Notes: generated by a model not told the origin, from the letters alone. A stretch of 47,301 nucleotides of DNA from Streptomyces sp. YIM 98790 (GCF_011421595.1 NZ_WTLH01000017.1:1-47301), one strand, 5' to 3'. Positions 26,146 to 36,037 are shown, counted from the stretch's first letter. A program made the numbers and translations.

Positions 26146-28814
26146 CAGGCGGCTTCCGACACCAGGCGCTCGACCGCGGCCAGGGCGTCGTCCACGGCGG
26201 CCGGGTCCTGGCCGCCGCCCTGGGCGATGTCCGGCTTGCCGCCGCCGCCCCCGCCCAGCGCCTTGGCCGCGGCCCGCACCAGCTCACCGGCCTTGAGCCC
26301 GCGCTCCCGGGCCGCCTCATTGGTGGCGATCACGGTCAGCGGCCGGTCCTTGACCACGGTGAACAGCGCCACCACGGCGGGCCGGTCACCGGGAATCCGG
26401 CCGCGCACGTCCAGTACCAGCCTGCGCAGGTCGTCGGCGGTGGTGCCGTCCGGCACCCGGCCGGAGGCGAGCGCCACGCCGCGCACGTCCCGGGCCTCGC
26501 GGGCCAGCCCGGCGGCGGCCTGGAGCACCTTCTCGGCACGGAACCGCTCGATCTCCTTCTCGGCCTCCTTCAGCCGGGTGAGCATGCCCGAGATCCGCTC
26601 CGGCAGCTCCTCGGGGCGGCCCTTGAGCAGCTCGGTGAGCTGGGAGACCACGGTGTGCTCACGGGCCAGGAAGCGGTAGGCGTCGGTGCCCACCAGGGCC
26701 TCCACCCGGCGCACCCCGGAGCCGATGGAGGACTCGCCGAGCAGCTTGACCAGGCCGAGCTGGGCGGTGTTGTGCACATGGGTGCCGCCGCACAGCTCCT
26801 TGGAGTAGTCCCCGATGGTGACCACCCGGACGCGCTCGCCGTACTTCTCGCCGAACTCGGCGATGGCTCCCTGCTTCCTGGCCTCGTCCAGGGACATCAC
26901 CTCGGCGCTGACGTCCAGATCGCGGGCCAGCACCTCGTTGATCTTCTGCTCCACATCGGTCAGCACCGAGCCCGGCACGGCGGCGGGCGAGCCGAAGTCG
27001 AAGCGGAAGCGGCCGGGCGCGTTCTCCGAGCCGGCCTGGGCGGCGGTGGGGCCGAGCGCGTCGCGCAGCGCCTGGTGGGTGAGGTGGGTGGCGCTGTGCG
27101 CGCGGGCGATGGAGCGGCGGCGCCGCACGTCGATGGCGGCGTGGGCGGGGGAGCCCACCGTCACCTCGCCGACCTGCACCACGCCCTTGTGCACGCTGAC
27201 CCCGGGCACCGGCTGCTGGACGTCGCGCACCTCGATCACGGCGCCGTTGTCCAGCCGGATACGGCCCGTGTCGGCGAGCTGGCCGCCGCCCTCGGCGTAG
27301 AACGGGGTACGGTCCAGCACCACCTCGATCTCGTCGCCCTCGGTGGCGGCGGGCGAGGAGACACCGTCCACCAGCAGGCCGACCACGGTGGCCTCGTTCT
27401 CGGTGCGGGTGTAGCCGGTGAACTCGGTGGCGCCGGAGGCGTCCGCGACGGCCCGGTAGGCGGAGAGATCGGCGTGGCCGGTCTTCTTGGCCTTGGCGTC
27501 CGCCTTGGCGCGCTCGCGCTGCTCCCGCATCAGCCGGCGGAAGCCCTCCTCGTCCACGGACAGGCCCTGTTCGGCGGCCATCTCCAGGGTGAGGTCGATG
27601 GGGAAGCCCCAGGTGTCGTGGAGCAGGAACGCCTTGTCCCCGGGCAGCACGGTCGAGCCGGCCGCCCTGGTCTCGGTGACCGCGGTGTCCAGGATGTTGG
27701 TGCCCGCCTTCAGGGTCTTCAGGAAGGCGGCCTCCTCGGCGAGCGCCACGGTCTCGATGCGCCGGCGGTCGGTGATCAGCTCCGGGTACTGCTTGCCCAT
27801 GGTGCCGATGACGGTGTCCACCAGGCGGCCCACCACCGGGCCGTCCGAGCCCAGGATGCGCATGTTGCGGATGGCGCGGCGCATGATGCGGCGCAGCACG
27901 TAGCCGCGGCCCTCGTTGCCGGGGGTGACGCCGTCGCCGATCAGCATCACCGCGGTGCGCATGTGGTCGGCGACCACCCGCAGGGAGACGTCGCTGGACT
28001 CGGCGTCCCCGTAGCGCACCCCGGTGAGTCCGGTGGCCTCGTCCATGACCACCCGCAGGGTGTCGGTCTCGTACATGTTGCGCACGCCCTGCAGGATCAT
28101 GGCGAGACGCTCCAGGCCGAGGCCGGTGTCGATGTTCTTGGCCGGCAGGTCCCCGATGATCTCGAAGTTCTCCTTGCCGTGGCCCGGGCCGCGCTCGTAC
28201 TGCATGAAGACCAGGTTCCAGATCTCCACATAGCGCTCGTCGTTGACGGCCGGGCCGCCCTCGGGCCCGAACTCGGGGCCGCGGTCGTAGTTGATCTCGG
28301 AGCAGGGTCCGCAGGGGCCGGGCACGCCCATGGACCAGAAGTTGGGGCCCATGCCCAGGCGCTGGATGCGCTCGGCGGGCACTCCGACGACGTCCCGCCA
28401 GATCCGCTCGGCCTCGTCGTCCTTCTCGTAGACGGTGATCCACAGCCGGTCCGGGTCCAGGCCGTAGCCGCCGTCCGCGACCGGGGAGGTGAGCAGCTCC
28501 CAGGCGAGCGTGATGGCGCCTTCCTTGAAGTAGTCCCCGAAGGAGAAGTTGCCGCACATCTGGAAGAACGTGCCGTGCCGGGTGGTCTTGCCGACCTCTT
28601 CGATGTCCGGGGTGCGCACGCACTTCTGCACACTGGTCAGCCGGGGCGCGGGCGGGGCCGCCTCCCCCAGGAAGTAGGGCTTGAAGGGCACCATGCCGGC
28701 GGGGACCAGCAGCAGGGTGGGGTCGTCGGCGATCAGCGACGCCGACGGGACGACGGTGTGCCCCCGCTTCTCGAAGAAGCTCAGCCAGCGGCGGCGGATT
28801 TCGGCCGACTCCAT
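26145..28814 (-). CDS. alaS: Alanyl-tRNA synthetase
   Basis: This 889-residue class II synthetase charges tRNA-Ala and edits Ser/Gly misacylation. The catalytic domain begins [22 protein letters not shown], with [22 protein letters not shown] and the class [15 protein letters not shown]. The editing domain carries the zinc-ligand motifs [13 protein letters not shown] and [13 protein letters not shown]. The C-terminal part ends in the glycine-rich [15 protein letters not shown] motif typical of AlaRS. The ATG shares its first base with the stop of the membrane gene upstream. No T-box leader is visible. Confidence 0.98.
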   Translation of the reverse strand: MESAEIRRRWLSFFEKRGHTVVPSASLIADDPTLLLVPAGMVPFKPYFLGEAAPPAPRLTSVQKCVRTPDIEEVGKTTRHGTFFQMCGNFSFGDYFKEGAITLAWELLTSPVADGGYGLDPDRLWITVYEKDDEAERIWRDVVGVPAERIQRLGMGPNFWSMGVPGPCGPCSEINYDRGPEFGPEGGPAVNDERYVEIWNLVFMQYERGPGHGKENFEIIGDLPAKNIDTGLGLERLAMILQGVRNMYETDTLRVVMDEATGLTGVRYGDAESSDVSLRVVADHMRTAVMLIGDGVTPGNEGRGYVLRRIMRRAIRNMRILGSDGPVVGRLVDTVIGTMGKQYPELITDRRRIETVALAEEAAFLKTLKAGTNILDTAVTETRAAGSTVLPGDKAFLLHDTWGFPIDLTLEMAAEQGLSVDEEGFRRLMREQRERAKADAKAKKTGHADLSAYRAVADASGATEFTGYTRTENEATVVGLLVDGVSSPAATEGDEIEVVLDRTPFYAEGGGQLADTGRIRLDNGAVIEVRDVQQPVPGVSVHKGVVQVGEVTVGSPAHAAIDVRRRRSIARAHSATHLTHQALRDALGPTAAQAGSENAPGRFRFDFGSPAAVPGSVLTDVEQKINEVLARDLDVSAEVMSLDEARKQGAIAEFGEKYGERVRVVTIGDYSKELCGGTHVHNTAQLGLVKLLGESSIGSGVRRVEALVGTDAYRFLAREHTVVSQLTELLKGRPEELPERISGMLTRLKEAEKEIERFRAEKVLQAAAGLAREARDVRGVALASGRVPDGTTADDLRRLVLDVRGRIPGDRPAVVALFTVVKDRPLTVIATNEAARERGLKAGELVRAAAKALGGGGGGKPDIAQGGGQDPAAVDDALAAVERLVSEAA

Positions 28815-29182
28815 CAGTGGTCCTCTTTTCGGGGGTTCGGGGCAGTCGGGGAGTCCGGTGTGGTCGGGAGGGTCCGGGAGGCGCGGCGGGGCGGCGCGGG
28901 AATTCCCGCGGCCGGCCGGGAGGGCGGCACGGGACGCGGGCGCTCCTGCGGGGGCTCGGCCGTCAGGCCCAGGGCCCCGGTGAGCTCCGCCTCGCGCTGT
29001 GCCATTCCGGCCCGTACGTCCGAGGCGAAGGCACGCACCCGGCGGCCGGTGTCGACGGCCCGGCCGGCGGCGCGCAGGGCGAGCGATTCGGGGCTCAGCT
29101 CGCGCAGCTTGCGATGGACCCGGGTGGTGGCCCAGACGCCGGCGGCGGCGCCCGCGCCGAACCAGAAGGCGCGTCGGAACAT
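28814..29182 (-). CDS. Small membrane protein upstream of alaS (DUF6167-like)
   Basis: This 122-residue protein begins with a hydrophobic segment ([19 protein letters not shown]) that probably serves as a membrane anchor, followed by a charged helical region and a Pro/Arg-rich tail. I recognise it as the uncharacterised family regularly found before alaS in streptomycetes; no function is known. Its stop overlaps the alaS ATG by one base. It starts 6 nt after the DUF948 gene, so the three are probably cotranscribed. Confidence 0.8.
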   Translation of the reverse strand: MFRRAFWFGAGAAAGVWATTRVHRKLRELSPESLALRAAGRAVDTGRRVRAFASDVRAGMAQREAELTGALGLTAEPPQERPRPVPPSRPAAGIPAPPRRASRTLPTTPDSPTAPNPRKEDH

Positions 29183-29188
29183 GGCGGG

Positions 29189-29623
29189 TCAGTCCTTTCC
29201 GCCCCGGCGCGGCCGGGCGATCAGCACGGTGGTGCGGGTGCGGGAGGCGCCTGCGGGCGGGCCTGCGTCGCGTGCCGCCCGGCGGCGGGCCAGGGCGCGG
29301 CGCACGCCGTAGCCGAAGGCCGCGACCTTGACCAGCGGGGTGCCGAACGCGGAGGAGACGGTGGTGGACAGGGCCGAGGCGTTGGCCGTGACCTCCTGCA
29401 CGTCGGTGGCGATGGCGTCCACCTTGTCGAGCTGGGTCTGGGCGGACCGCACGGTGGCGGAGGCCTCGGCGAGCAGCGGGACGGCCCGCTCGGTCACACC
29501 GGTCACCAGCCGGGTCGCCGCCCTGAGCACTTGGGCCAGCCTCACCAGCACCACGGCGAGGAACGACACCAGGATGGCCCAGAAGACGGCCACCAGGAGG
29601 CCGGCCACTTCTCCACCGGACAC
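29189..29623 (-). CDS. DUF948 domain membrane protein
   Basis: This 144-residue protein has an N-terminal transmembrane helix ([28 protein letters not shown]), then a helical, Ala/Thr/Val-rich region ([29 protein letters not shown]), matching the DUF948 family. It resembles general-stress membrane proteins of actinobacteria and firmicutes, but its role is unknown. I took the GTG at 29623; a longer frame upstream to 29728 has basic non-family sequence. GGGAAG lies about 12 nt before the start, a rather long distance. The first gene of the presumed alaS transcript. Confidence 0.82.
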   Translation of the reverse strand: MSGGEVAGLLVAVFWAILVSFLAVVLVRLAQVLRAATRLVTGVTERAVPLLAEASATVRSAQTQLDKVDAIATDVQEVTANASALSTTVSSAFGTPLVKVAAFGYGVRRALARRRAARDAGPPAGASRTRTTVLIARPRRGGKD

Positions 29624-29649
29624 GCTGCACCGCTTCCCTGAGACGACAT

Positions 29650-29670
29650 GATCTTGGGGAGATCTTGGGG
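29650..29670. repeat. Short direct repeat before the DUF948 gene
   Basis: GATCTTGGGG occurs at 29650-29659 and 29661-29670, an 11-bp period, 27 nt upstream of the DUF948 start. It could be a regulator site on one face of the helix, or chance. Confidence 0.4.
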
Positions 29671-29808
29671 TTCGTGGGGTCGGCCGCCGCTCACCCGGCG
29701 GGGCGGGGAAGGCGGGACGGCAGAGCACGACCCTATCGCGCCCGGGGGCCCGGGCCGAACCGCTTTCCGGGCGGGGCCCGGCGCGCCGGGCCGCACGGCG
29801 CCGGACCG

Positions 29809-29841
29809 CCGGCCGCCCGGAGGTCCGGGGCCGGCGGCCGG
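29809..29841 (-). terminator. Hairpin downstream of rpsD
   Basis: A 9-bp perfect stem (CCGGCCGCC/GGCGGCCGG) with a 15-nt loop lies 47 nt after the rpsD stop. The remaining 29671-29887 stretch is extremely GC-rich with further short palindromes and no coding sign. Confidence 0.4.
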
Positions 29842-29887
29842 TGCGGGGCCGGGCGGTGGCGGCGGCGCGCGGTGGCGGGGCGCGGGA

Positions 29888-30502
29888 TCAGCGGGCGTAG
29901 TACTCCACGACGAGCTGCTCCTCGCAGACCACCGGTATCTCGCGGCGCTGCGGGTCGCGGTCGAGGCGGAAGGCCAGCGCCGGGAGGCTGACCTCCAGGT
30001 AGCGCGGGGTCTCGCCCTCCCCGGCCCAGCCGCCCTCGCGGGCCACCGCGAAGGGGTGCTTGCCGCGGCTGCGGTCGCGCACCCGGACCACGTCGCCGGG
30101 GCGGAGCCGGCAGGAGGGCCGGTCGACCTTGCGGCCGTTCACCTCGATGTGGCCGTGCACCACCATCTGCCGGGCCTGGTAGACGGTGCGGGCCAGGCCG
30201 GAGCGCAGCACCAGGGCGTCCAGGCGGCGCTCCAGCTCGACGATCAGGTGCTCGCCGGTCTTGCCCTCCTTGGCCTTGCGGGCGCGCTCGTAGGCGCGGG
30301 CGAGCTGGCGCTCGCTGACGTCGTACTGGGCGCGCAGCCGCTGCTTCTCCAGCAGGCGGACCTTGTAGTCACTGCTCTGCTTGCGGCCCCGGCCGTGCAC
30401 GCCCGGCGGGTAGGGACGCTTCTCGAAGTACCTGACGGCCTTGGGCGTCAGTGCGATGCCGAGCGCGCGGCTCTGCTTGACCTTGGGACGCGACTGGTTC
30501 AC
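29888..30502 (-). CDS. rpsD: 30S ribosomal protein S4
   Basis: This 204-residue primary 16S rRNA-binding protein begins 16S assembly. It lacks the cysteines of the zinc-binding N-terminus and starts [21 protein letters not shown], the form used by streptomycetes. The rest is canonical: [32 protein letters not shown], then the S4 RNA-binding domain [37 protein letters not shown] (each seen in parts). The GTG start is supported by GGAGG 13 nt upstream. It stands alone rather than in the rpoA cluster, and it shares a 55-bp promoter gap containing an iron box. Confidence 0.96.
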   Translation of the reverse strand: MNQSRPKVKQSRALGIALTPKAVRYFEKRPYPPGVHGRGRKQSSDYKVRLLEKQRLRAQYDVSERQLARAYERARKAKEGKTGEHLIVELERRLDALVLRSGLARTVYQARQMVVHGHIEVNGRKVDRPSCRLRPGDVVRVRDRSRGKHPFAVAREGGWAGEGETPRYLEVSLPALAFRLDRDPQRREIPVVCEEQLVVEYYAR

Positions 30503-30526
30503 GTGCGGGAGACCTCCATGTAAGTT
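30498..30526 (+). promoter_or_regulatory. Candidate promoter of the DUF2470 gene
   Basis: TTCACG (30498-30503) and TAAGTT (30521-30526) are spaced by 17 nt on the plus strand. The iron box begins at the end of the -10 box and covers the likely start, a standard repressor position. Confidence 0.4.
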
Positions 30527-30543
30527 AGGCAAGGCTTACCTTA
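30525..30543. promoter_or_regulatory. Iron box (DmdR/IdeR/DtxR-type operator)
   Basis: TTAGGCAAGGCTTACCTTA matches the actinobacterial iron-box consensus TTAGGTTAGSCTAACCTAA at 15 of 19 positions and is itself a near-palindrome (7 of 9 arm positions pair). It lies between rpsD and the DUF2470 gene, 15 nt before the latter's ATG and 23 nt before the rpsD GTG. Confidence 0.8.
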
Positions 30544-30557
30544 TCCGAGGAGAACGC

Positions 30558-31394
30558 ATGGATCGACCTGGGGTCCCTGTTCCGGGCCAGCCGCGCCCCC
30601 TGGACGGCGACGACGAGCAGCGTCCCTCCGCCGCCGAGCGTCTGCGCACCCTCGCGGAGTCGAACGCCTCCGGCGTGCTGGTGATTCCGGACGCCGGACG
30701 GCCGTCCGGCCCGGAGCGCCACGGCGGGCCAAAGGACTTCCCGGAGACCCGGTGCGAGACCCGCGCCGTGGACCCGGGCGGCCGGGTACTGCTGCTGGTC
30801 GCCGGGGATTCCCCGGCGGCCCGCGCGCTGTCCGGCGGCGGCTCCGGCCGCCCGGACGGGCCGGGCGCCGAGCAGGCCGGCGTGCTCAACATCACAGACG
30901 TCGCCCCGGTCGCCGTGCCGCACCGGGTGCGCGGCAAGGGGGCGCTGGCGGGCTGGCTGACCGCGGTGCCCGCCCGGGAGCGGCCCGCCGCGCTGCGGCT
31001 GCTGGGCGGTGAACCCGGCTCCCGGGACGCGGTACTGCGGCTGGAGCCCGGCGAGGGCCATGTGCACGACCTGTGGGGGGAGGCGGTGGTGGAGCCGGAG
31101 GACTTCGCCGCGGCGGCGGCCGATCCGCTGGCCCCGCACGAGGCGGAGCTGCTCCAGCACCTGGCCGCCGCGCACGGCGCGCAGCTCGCCCGGCTGTGCG
31201 CGCTGCTGGACGGGCGGGGCTGCGGGCGGTGGGAGCGGATGGCGCCGGTGGCGCTGGACCGTTTCGGGCTGCGGGTCCGGTTCTGGGCCGGGGATTCGGG
31301 TTTCGACGCCCGCTTCGACTTCGCCGCCCCGGTCGCCGACACCGCCGCCCTCCGCCACGCCATGCACCACCTCTTCGCCACCGCCTCCTCCTAG
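30558..31394 (+). CDS. DUF2470 domain protein, probably iron-regulated
   Basis: This 278-residue protein has a degenerate split-barrel-like N-terminal part ([37 protein letters not shown]) and a C-terminal DUF2470 domain at about 192-275 (HEAELLQHLAAAHGAQLARLCALL, MAPVALDRFGLRVRFW, FDFAAPVADTAALRHAMHHLF). DUF2470 also forms the C-terminus of HugZ/HutZ heme-utilisation proteins and some pyridoxamine-oxidase-like proteins. H201 and H206 in the HLAAAHG motif correspond to the conserved family histidines. GAGGAGA precedes the ATG. The iron box argues for repression by Fe-DmdR and a role in heme or iron handling; enzyme activity is not proven. Confidence 0.85.
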   Translation: MDRPGVPVPGQPRPLDGDDEQRPSAAERLRTLAESNASGVLVIPDAGRPSGPERHGGPKDFPETRCETRAVDPGGRVLLLVAGDSPAARALSGGGSGRPDGPGAEQAGVLNITDVAPVAVPHRVRGKGALAGWLTAVPARERPAALRLLGGEPGSRDAVLRLEPGEGHVHDLWGEAVVEPEDFAAAAADPLAPHEAELLQHLAAAHGAQLARLCALLDGRGCGRWERMAPVALDRFGLRVRFWAGDSGFDARFDFAAPVADTAALRHAMHHLFATASS

Positions 31395-31545
31395 CCCTCC
31401 CGGCGGCGGCCGGGGGAAGGCCGGGCGGGACCAGCAGCGCACCGGCCGCCGCGACAGCGGCCGGCACGGCGGTGAAGGTGAACGCCGCGGTGAAGCCCGG
31501 ACGCTGCGGGCGGCCCTGACCGCGCGGCCCTGACCGCCGGAGCAC
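31393..31545 (-). pseudogene. Possible remnant of a membrane transporter C-terminus
   Basis: The gap between the convergent DUF2470 and rarA genes includes a minus-strand frame with a hydrophobic helix (GFTAAFTFTAVPAAVAAAG, then ALLVPPGLPP) that looks like the last membrane helix and tail of an MFS drug-efflux transporter. There is no convincing start or upstream coding region, so it is a possible gene relic. GC-rich DNA can produce Ala/Val-rich helices by chance, hence the low confidence. Confidence 0.25.
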
Positions 31546-31566
31546 CGCCGGCCGGCCGGTACCGGC

Positions 31567-32934
31567 TCACTCCCGGCCTTCCCGGCCCTCCGCCGCGAGG
31601 CGCTCCCGGACCCGCTGCACCACCTCGGCATAGCGGGCCTCGGCTCCCCGCCCGGTGGGGTGGTAGTACCGCTTGCCGTGCACGGTGTCCGGTGCGTACT
31701 GCTGGGCGGCGATGCCGCCGGGCAGGTCGTGCGGGTACCGGTAGCCCTCGCCGTGCCCCAGCTTCCGCGCGCCCCGGTAGTGGCTGTCCCGCAGGTGCGC
31801 GGGCACCGGCCCGGCCAGCCCGGCCCGGACATCGGCCAGTGCCGCGTCGACGGCCAGGTAGGCGGCATTGGACTTGGGTGCCAGGGCCAGGGCGAGCACC
31901 GCCTGCCCGAGCACGATCCGGGCCTCCGGGTAGCCGATCATCGCCACCGCCTGGGCCGCGGCCACCGCGGTCGGCAGCGCCGTGGGATCGGCCAGCCCGA
32001 TGTCCTCGCTGGCCGAGATCATCAGCCGCCGGGCGATGAACCGGGGATCCTCCCCCGCCTCGATCATCCGGGCCAGGTAGTGCAGCGCGGCATCGGCGTC
32101 CGAGCCGCGGATGGACTTGATCAGCGCGCTGGACACGTCGTAGTGCTGGTCGCCGTCCCGGTCGTAGGTCACGGCGGCGCGGTTGACCGTCTCCTCCAGG
32201 GTGGCCAGCCGGATCTCCGTCCCGCCCTGGTCCAGGGTGGCGCCGGCCGCCGCCTCCAGGGCGGTCAGCGCCCGGCGGGCATCGCCGCCCGCCAGCCGCA
32301 GCAGATGGGCCTCGGTGTCCTCCGGCAGGACCACCGCACCGCCCAGCCCGCGCTCGTCGGCCACCGCGCGGCGCAGCAGGCCGCGGATGTCCTCGTCGGT
32401 GAGCGGCTCCAGCGTGAGCAGCAGCGAGCGGGAGAGCAGCGGGGAGATCACCGAGAAGTAGGGGTTCTCGGTGGTGGCGGCGATCAGCGTCACCCAGCGG
32501 TTCTCCACCGCCGGGAGCAGGGAGTCCTGCTGGGCCTTGGTGAAGCGGTGGATCTCGTCCAGGAACAGGACGGTGTCCTTGCCGTGGGCACCGGTGGCGC
32601 GGCGGGCGCCGTCGATCACCGCGCGCACCTCCTTCACCCCGGCGGTGATCGCGGAGAGCTCGACGAACCGCTTGTCGGCGGCCCGGCTGACCACATGGGC
32701 GAGCGTCGTCTTGCCGGTGCCCGGCGGCCCCCAGAGGATCACCGAGGAGGGGCCGGCCGGCCCGGCGCCCCGCTCCCCCACCAGGCGGCGCAGCGGCGAG
32801 CCGGGCCGCAGCAGATGGCCCTGGCCCACCACCTCGTCCAGGTCGCGGGGGCGCATCCGGACGGCCAGCGGACGGCCCGCGGGCTCCTTCTCCTGGCGGT
32901 CCTCGGCGGCGGCGGTGAACAGGTCGGGCTCCAC
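31567..32934 (-). CDS. rarA: Replication-associated recombination protein RarA/MgsA (AAA+ ATPase)
   Basis: This 455-residue clamp-loader-like AAA+ ATPase acts at stalled replication forks. It shows [15 protein letters not shown], Walker [12 protein letters not shown], Walker [20 protein letters not shown], sensor 1 [13 protein letters not shown] and the RarA-specific [22 protein letters not shown] and [15 protein letters not shown]. The C-terminal tetramerisation part ends [11 protein letters not shown] and [10 protein letters not shown] took the GTG at 32934 ([10 protein letters not shown], the usual family N-terminus); the GTG at 32976 would fall inside a terminator stem. It lies downstream of that hairpin. 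Confidence 0.94.
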   Translation of the reverse strand: MEPDLFTAAAEDRQEKEPAGRPLAVRMRPRDLDEVVGQGHLLRPGSPLRRLVGERGAGPAGPSSVILWGPPGTGKTTLAHVVSRAADKRFVELSAITAGVKEVRAVIDGARRATGAHGKDTVLFLDEIHRFTKAQQDSLLPAVENRWVTLIAATTENPYFSVISPLLSRSLLLTLEPLTDEDIRGLLRRAVADERGLGGAVVLPEDTEAHLLRLAGGDARRALTALEAAAGATLDQGGTEIRLATLEETVNRAAVTYDRDGDQHYDVSSALIKSIRGSDADAALHYLARMIEAGEDPRFIARRLMISASEDIGLADPTALPTAVAAAQAVAMIGYPEARIVLGQAVLALALAPKSNAAYLAVDAALADVRAGLAGPVPAHLRDSHYRGARKLGHGEGYRYPHDLPGGIAAQQYAPDTVHGKRYYHPTGRGAEARYAEVVQRVRERLAAEGREGRE

Positions 32935-32964
32935 ATCCGCCACCCTACTGGCCGGCTGTGACAA

Positions 32965-32994
32965 CCGGCCGGGCACCGTGAGGTGCCCGGCCGG
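32965..32994. terminator. Terminator between the VKOR gene and rarA
   Basis: A 13-bp perfect stem (CCGGCCGGGCACC/GGTGCCCGGCCGG) with a GTGA tetraloop lies 34 nt after the VKOR stop. This very stable hairpin is also what makes the upstream rarA start unlikely. Confidence 0.8.
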
Positions 32995-33028
32995 GAGGGC
33001 ACGGCGGAGCGGGACGCCGTGGAACCGC

Positions 33029-33700
33029 TCAGAACCAGAAGTCCCACCAGCGGGTCAGGATCAGCATGCCCATGATGCCGATGTGCACGGTGGGCAGCAC
33101 CCAGTGGAACTCCAGCACACCGCGGCGCAGCCCTTCGGGAACCCTCACGAAGCCGTGCCGCAGGTTGTGCACCACCGTGTACCAGAACATGACGCTGGTC
33201 ACGACCCACACCAGGTTGCACCACAGGCACAGCGCGCCGATGTTGTACAGCGACTGGTACATCAGCCAGGTGCAGAACCCCACCCCGAAGGCCGTGCCGG
33301 CCAGCAGCCCGCGCCAGAACCAGGCCCGGTAGCGGGCCCCGGCGAGCAGCGCCACACCGATGGTGATCACCGAGGCGTAGGCGACCATGCCCAGCATCGG
33401 GTTGGGGAAGCCGAAGACCTCCGCCTGCGCGCTCTCCATCACATCGCCGCAGGAGACGACGGGGTTGATGGAGCAGGCCGGGGTGAACTCCTCCTGGTTG
33501 ACCTTGGCCTCGAGCAGGTGCAGCTTGTCGAGGGTGATGACCCAGGCGGCCAGCAGTCCCAGGAAGCCGGTGACGATCAGCATCACCGAGAACGCCTTGC
33601 TCGCGCCGGTGCCGCCCGGCCCGGACGGCTCTCCTTCGCCCTTGCGCGGCTGGGCCGGCACCTCGGCGGCCGTGTCGTCGAGGTCTGCGGTGGTCGTCAT
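33029..33700 (-). CDS. Vitamin K epoxide reductase (VKOR) family membrane protein
   Basis: This 223-residue protein is predicted to have about four or five transmembrane segments. Two redox cysteine elements typical of bacterial VKOR are present: [14 protein letters not shown] in the extracytoplasmic loop, and the Cxx[12 protein letters not shown] in a later helix. Bacterial VKOR homologues reoxidise DsbA-like partners with quinone, driving disulfide formation in secreted proteins. No thioredoxin domain is fused and no dsbA gene is next to it. A charged 35-residue N-terminal tail precedes the first membrane helix. ATG at 33700 with GAGG upstream. Confidence 0.92.
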   Translation of the reverse strand: MTTTADLDDTAAEVPAQPRKGEGEPSGPGGTGASKAFSVMLIVTGFLGLLAAWVITLDKLHLLEAKVNQEEFTPACSINPVVSCGDVMESAQAEVFGFPNPMLGMVAYASVITIGVALLAGARYRAWFWRGLLAGTAFGVGFCTWLMYQSLYNIGALCLWCNLVWVVTSVMFWYTVVHNLRHGFVRVPEGLRRGVLEFHWVLPTVHIGIMGMLILTRWWDFWF

Positions 33701-33779
33701 CCTGGTGTCCTCATGCGGTCCGAGATCGTGGGGGGACGGTGCAGTGCACCGGGCGGCGCCACCGGGGCGGGCGGGAGCC

Positions 33780-33795
33780 GCCGGGCGCGCCCGGC
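33780..33795 (-). terminator. Palindrome downstream of hisS
   Basis: A 16-bp perfect palindrome (GCCGGGCGCGCCCGGC) lies 38 nt after the hisS stop in the 132-nt gap before the VKOR gene. It may act as a terminator, but it has no loop, so this is weak. Confidence 0.3.
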
Positions 33796-33832
33796 AGGAG
33801 CCGGTGTCGCGCTCGCCATTGTTGCACCGGCG

Positions 33833-35125
33833 TCAAGAAGGCGAACCAATGCGCGCGCGCACTTCTTCCCGGGCCGCGGCCAGCGGCACCGCGGTCTGCT
33901 CCCCGCTCTCCAGATCCTTGAGCTGGACCACGCCCTCGGCCAGGTCCCGTTCGCCGGCCAGCAGGGCGTAGCGGGCACCGGAGCGGTTGGCCGACTTCAT
34001 GGCGTTCTTCATGCCCTTGCCGCCGTAGGCGAGGTCCGCCGCGACCCCGGCCCGGCGCAACTCGGTGACCAGGCCGAACAGGGTCCGCCGGGCCTGCTCC
34101 CCGAGCGGCACGGCATAGACCTCGGTGGCGGCCGGCACGTCGAGGTCCACACCCTCGGCGCGCAGCGCCAGCACCGTGCGGTCCACACCCAGCGCCCAGC
34201 CCACCGAGGGCAGGGCCGGGCCGCCGATCATCTCCGACAGTCCGTCGTACCGGCCGCCGCCGCCGATGGCCGACTGTGCGCCCAGCCCGTCGTGGACGAA
34301 TTCGAACGTGGTTCTGGTGTAGTAGTCCAGGCCGCGCACCAGCCGGGGATCGTCCTCGAAGGGGACACCGGCCGCGGTGAGCAGCTCCCGCACCTCGGCG
34401 TGGTAGTCCCGGCACGCCCGGCACAGGTGGTCCCGCATCAGCGGGGCCGCGCCGAGCCGGGCCCGCACGGCGTCGCGCTTGTCGTCCAGCACCCGCAGCG
34501 GATTGATCTCGATCCGCTTGCGGGTCTCGTCGTCCAGGTCCAGGCCGCGCAGGAAGTCCTGGAGCACGGTGCGGTAGGCGGGCCGGCACTCGCGGTCGCC
34601 GAGCGAGTTGAGCAGCAGCCGGAAGCCGGTCAGGCCGAGCGAGCGGTAGCCGTCCACGGCCAGCACGATCAGCTCGGCGTCCAGCGCCGGGTCCTCGGCG
34701 CCGATGGCCTCCGCCCCGACCTGGGCGAAGTGCCGGTAGCGGCCCTTCTGCGGGCGCTCGTAGCGGTAGTAGGAGCCGGAGTACCAGAGCTTGACCGGCA
34801 GGTTGCCGGCCTTGTGCAGGCTGGCCTCCAGGGCGGCGCGCAGCACCGAGGCGGTGCCCTCGGGGCGCAGCGCCAGCCGGTCGCCGCCCTTGGTGGTGAG
34901 GGTGTACATCTCCTTGGTCACGATGTCGGTGGACTCCCCGACACCGCGGGCGAAGAGTTCGGCCTGCTCGAAGCCGGGGGTCTCGGCATAGCCGTAGCCG
35001 GCCCGGCGCACCGGCGCGGCCAGCGCCTCGCGCACCGCGAGGTGCTCGGCGGACTCCGGCGGCAGCAGGTCGTAGGTGCCCTTGGGGGCCTTGAAGCTGG
35101 GTGCACTCACGGGTGGTGTCGTCAC
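33833..35125 (-). CDS. hisS: Histidyl-tRNA synthetase
   Basis: This class II synthetase of about 430 residues charges tRNA-His. Motif 1 is near the N-terminus ([18 protein letters not shown]). Motif 2 contains [14 protein letters not shown], and [21 protein letters not shown] follows. The HisA/HisB histidine-binding motifs are [14 protein letters not shown] and [12 protein letters not shown], and motif 3 is [16 protein letters not shown]. The anticodon domain closes the protein. The start is either GTG 35125, which overlaps the MBL stop in GTGA, or GTG 35110, five codons later; neither has an ideal ribosome-binding site. I prefer 35125 for the coupling. Confidence 0.96.
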   Translation of the reverse strand: MTTPPVSAPSFKAPKGTYDLLPPESAEHLAVREALAAPVRRAGYGYAETPGFEQAELFARGVGESTDIVTKEMYTLTTKGGDRLALRPEGTASVLRAALEASLHKAGNLPVKLWYSGSYYRYERPQKGRYRHFAQVGAEAIGAEDPALDAELIVLAVDGYRSLGLTGFRLLLNSLGDRECRPAYRTVLQDFLRGLDLDDETRKRIEINPLRVLDDKRDAVRARLGAAPLMRDHLCRACRDYHAEVRELLTAAGVPFEDDPRLVRGLDYYTRTTFEFVHDGLGAQSAIGGGGRYDGLSEMIGGPALPSVGWALGVDRTVLALRAEGVDLDVPAATEVYAVPLGEQARRTLFGLVTELRRAGVAADLAYGGKGMKNAMKSANRSGARYALLAGERDLAEGVVQLKDLESGEQTAVPLAAAREEVRARIGSPS

Positions 35126-35835
35126 ATTCCTCGTCGCGGCGGCGCGGGATCCGCGCCGGCCGGGCCGTCGGCCACCGCCCGCAGGAAGGGGTTGGCGGCG
35201 CGCTCGCGGCCGATGGTGGTCTGGGGGCCGTGTCCGGACAGCACCACGGTGGAGTCGTCGAGCGGCAGGCACACGCGTGCCAGCGACCGGAGGATCTCGG
35301 CGTGGTCGCCGCCGGGCAGATCGGTGCGTCCGATGGAGCCGGCGAACAGCAGGTCGCCCGAGAACAGGACCGGCGGGACGTCGTCCTGCCCGGGCATCCG
35401 GAAGGTCACCGACCCCTTGGTATGGCCCGGGGCGTGGTCGACGGTCAGCTCCAGTCCGGCCAGCTCCAGCACCGAGCCGTCGGTGAGCTCGCGAAGGTCG
35501 TCCGGCTCGCCGACGGTCAGCTCGCCCAGCAGCTGCTGCCCGATGGCCATGCCCAGCCCCTTGGCCGGGTCGGCGAGCATGTAGCGGTCCTCGGGGTGGA
35601 TCCAGGCGGGCACGTCGCGCGCGCCGCACACCGGGACCACGGAGGCCACATGGTCGAGGTGGCCGTGGGTGAGGATCACGGCGACCGGCTTCAGCCGGTG
35701 CTTGGCCAGGGCGGCCTCGACGCCTTCGGCGGCCTCGTGGCCCGGGTCGATGATCACGCATTCCTCGCCGGCCGCGGGGGCGACCAGATAGCAGTTGGTC
35801 CCCCAGGCCCCGGCGGGGAAGCCCGCGATGAGCAC
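35122..35835 (-). CDS. Metallo-beta-lactamase-fold hydrolase (glyoxalase II-like)
   Basis: This 237-residue MBL-fold protein has the metal motif THGHLDH (T-H-x-H-x-D-H), followed by [27 protein letters not shown] and the final [14 protein letters not shown]. This pattern fits the glyoxalase II-like hydrolases (thioesterase type) often found before hisS, commonly annotated as hydroxyacylglutathione hydrolase family. Actinobacteria lack glutathione, so mycothiol or another substrate is more likely. GTG start with AGGGG upstream. The stop overlaps the hisS start. Confidence 0.9.
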   Translation of the reverse strand: MLIAGFPAGAWGTNCYLVAPAAGEECVIIDPGHEAAEGVEAALAKHRLKPVAVILTHGHLDHVASVVPVCGARDVPAWIHPEDRYMLADPAKGLGMAIGQQLLGELTVGEPDDLRELTDGSVLELAGLELTVDHAPGHTKGSVTFRMPGQDDVPPVLFSGDLLFAGSIGRTDLPGGDHAEILRSLARVCLPLDDSTVVLSGHGPQTTIGRERAANPFLRAVADGPAGADPAPPRRGM

Positions 35836-35915
35836 GTTCGCCCCTGTCTGTCGGTGGGTTCGGCGACGGTGGCCCGCACACCGGCCGCCGGCCGGCGGGG
35901 CCCGCCCGGGGAGAA

Positions 35916-35921
35916 ATCCTA
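35916..35921 (-). promoter_or_regulatory. Possible -10 box of the MBL-hisS unit
   Basis: TAGGAT on the minus strand fits the streptomycete -10 consensus fully, but no -35 box is visible at the usual distance. It would give a leader of about 75 nt. Confidence 0.3.
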
Positions 35922-36037
35922 CCGGGCGGCTCCCGGGCGGGCGCGGACCCGTTACGGTACGCCAGTGAACGCGGGCGGAGGGGCCGCCGGGGCTGTGCCG
36001 CGGCCGGTGTTCCGGCGGGGAGCCCCGGCAGCGTCTC

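Noticed and set aside
28815..29190. T-box leader before alaS
   Set aside because: The alaS start overlaps the upstream coding region, leaving no leader; no T-box sequence is present.
26655..29312. An 885-residue plus-strand open frame opposite alaS
   Set aside because: Same antisense artefact; composition is low-complexity and alaS has all its motifs.
32935..32976. Upstream GTG start of rarA at 32976
   Set aside because: It would lie inside the 13-bp terminator stem and adds residues not typical of the family; GTG 32934 gives the usual N-terminus.
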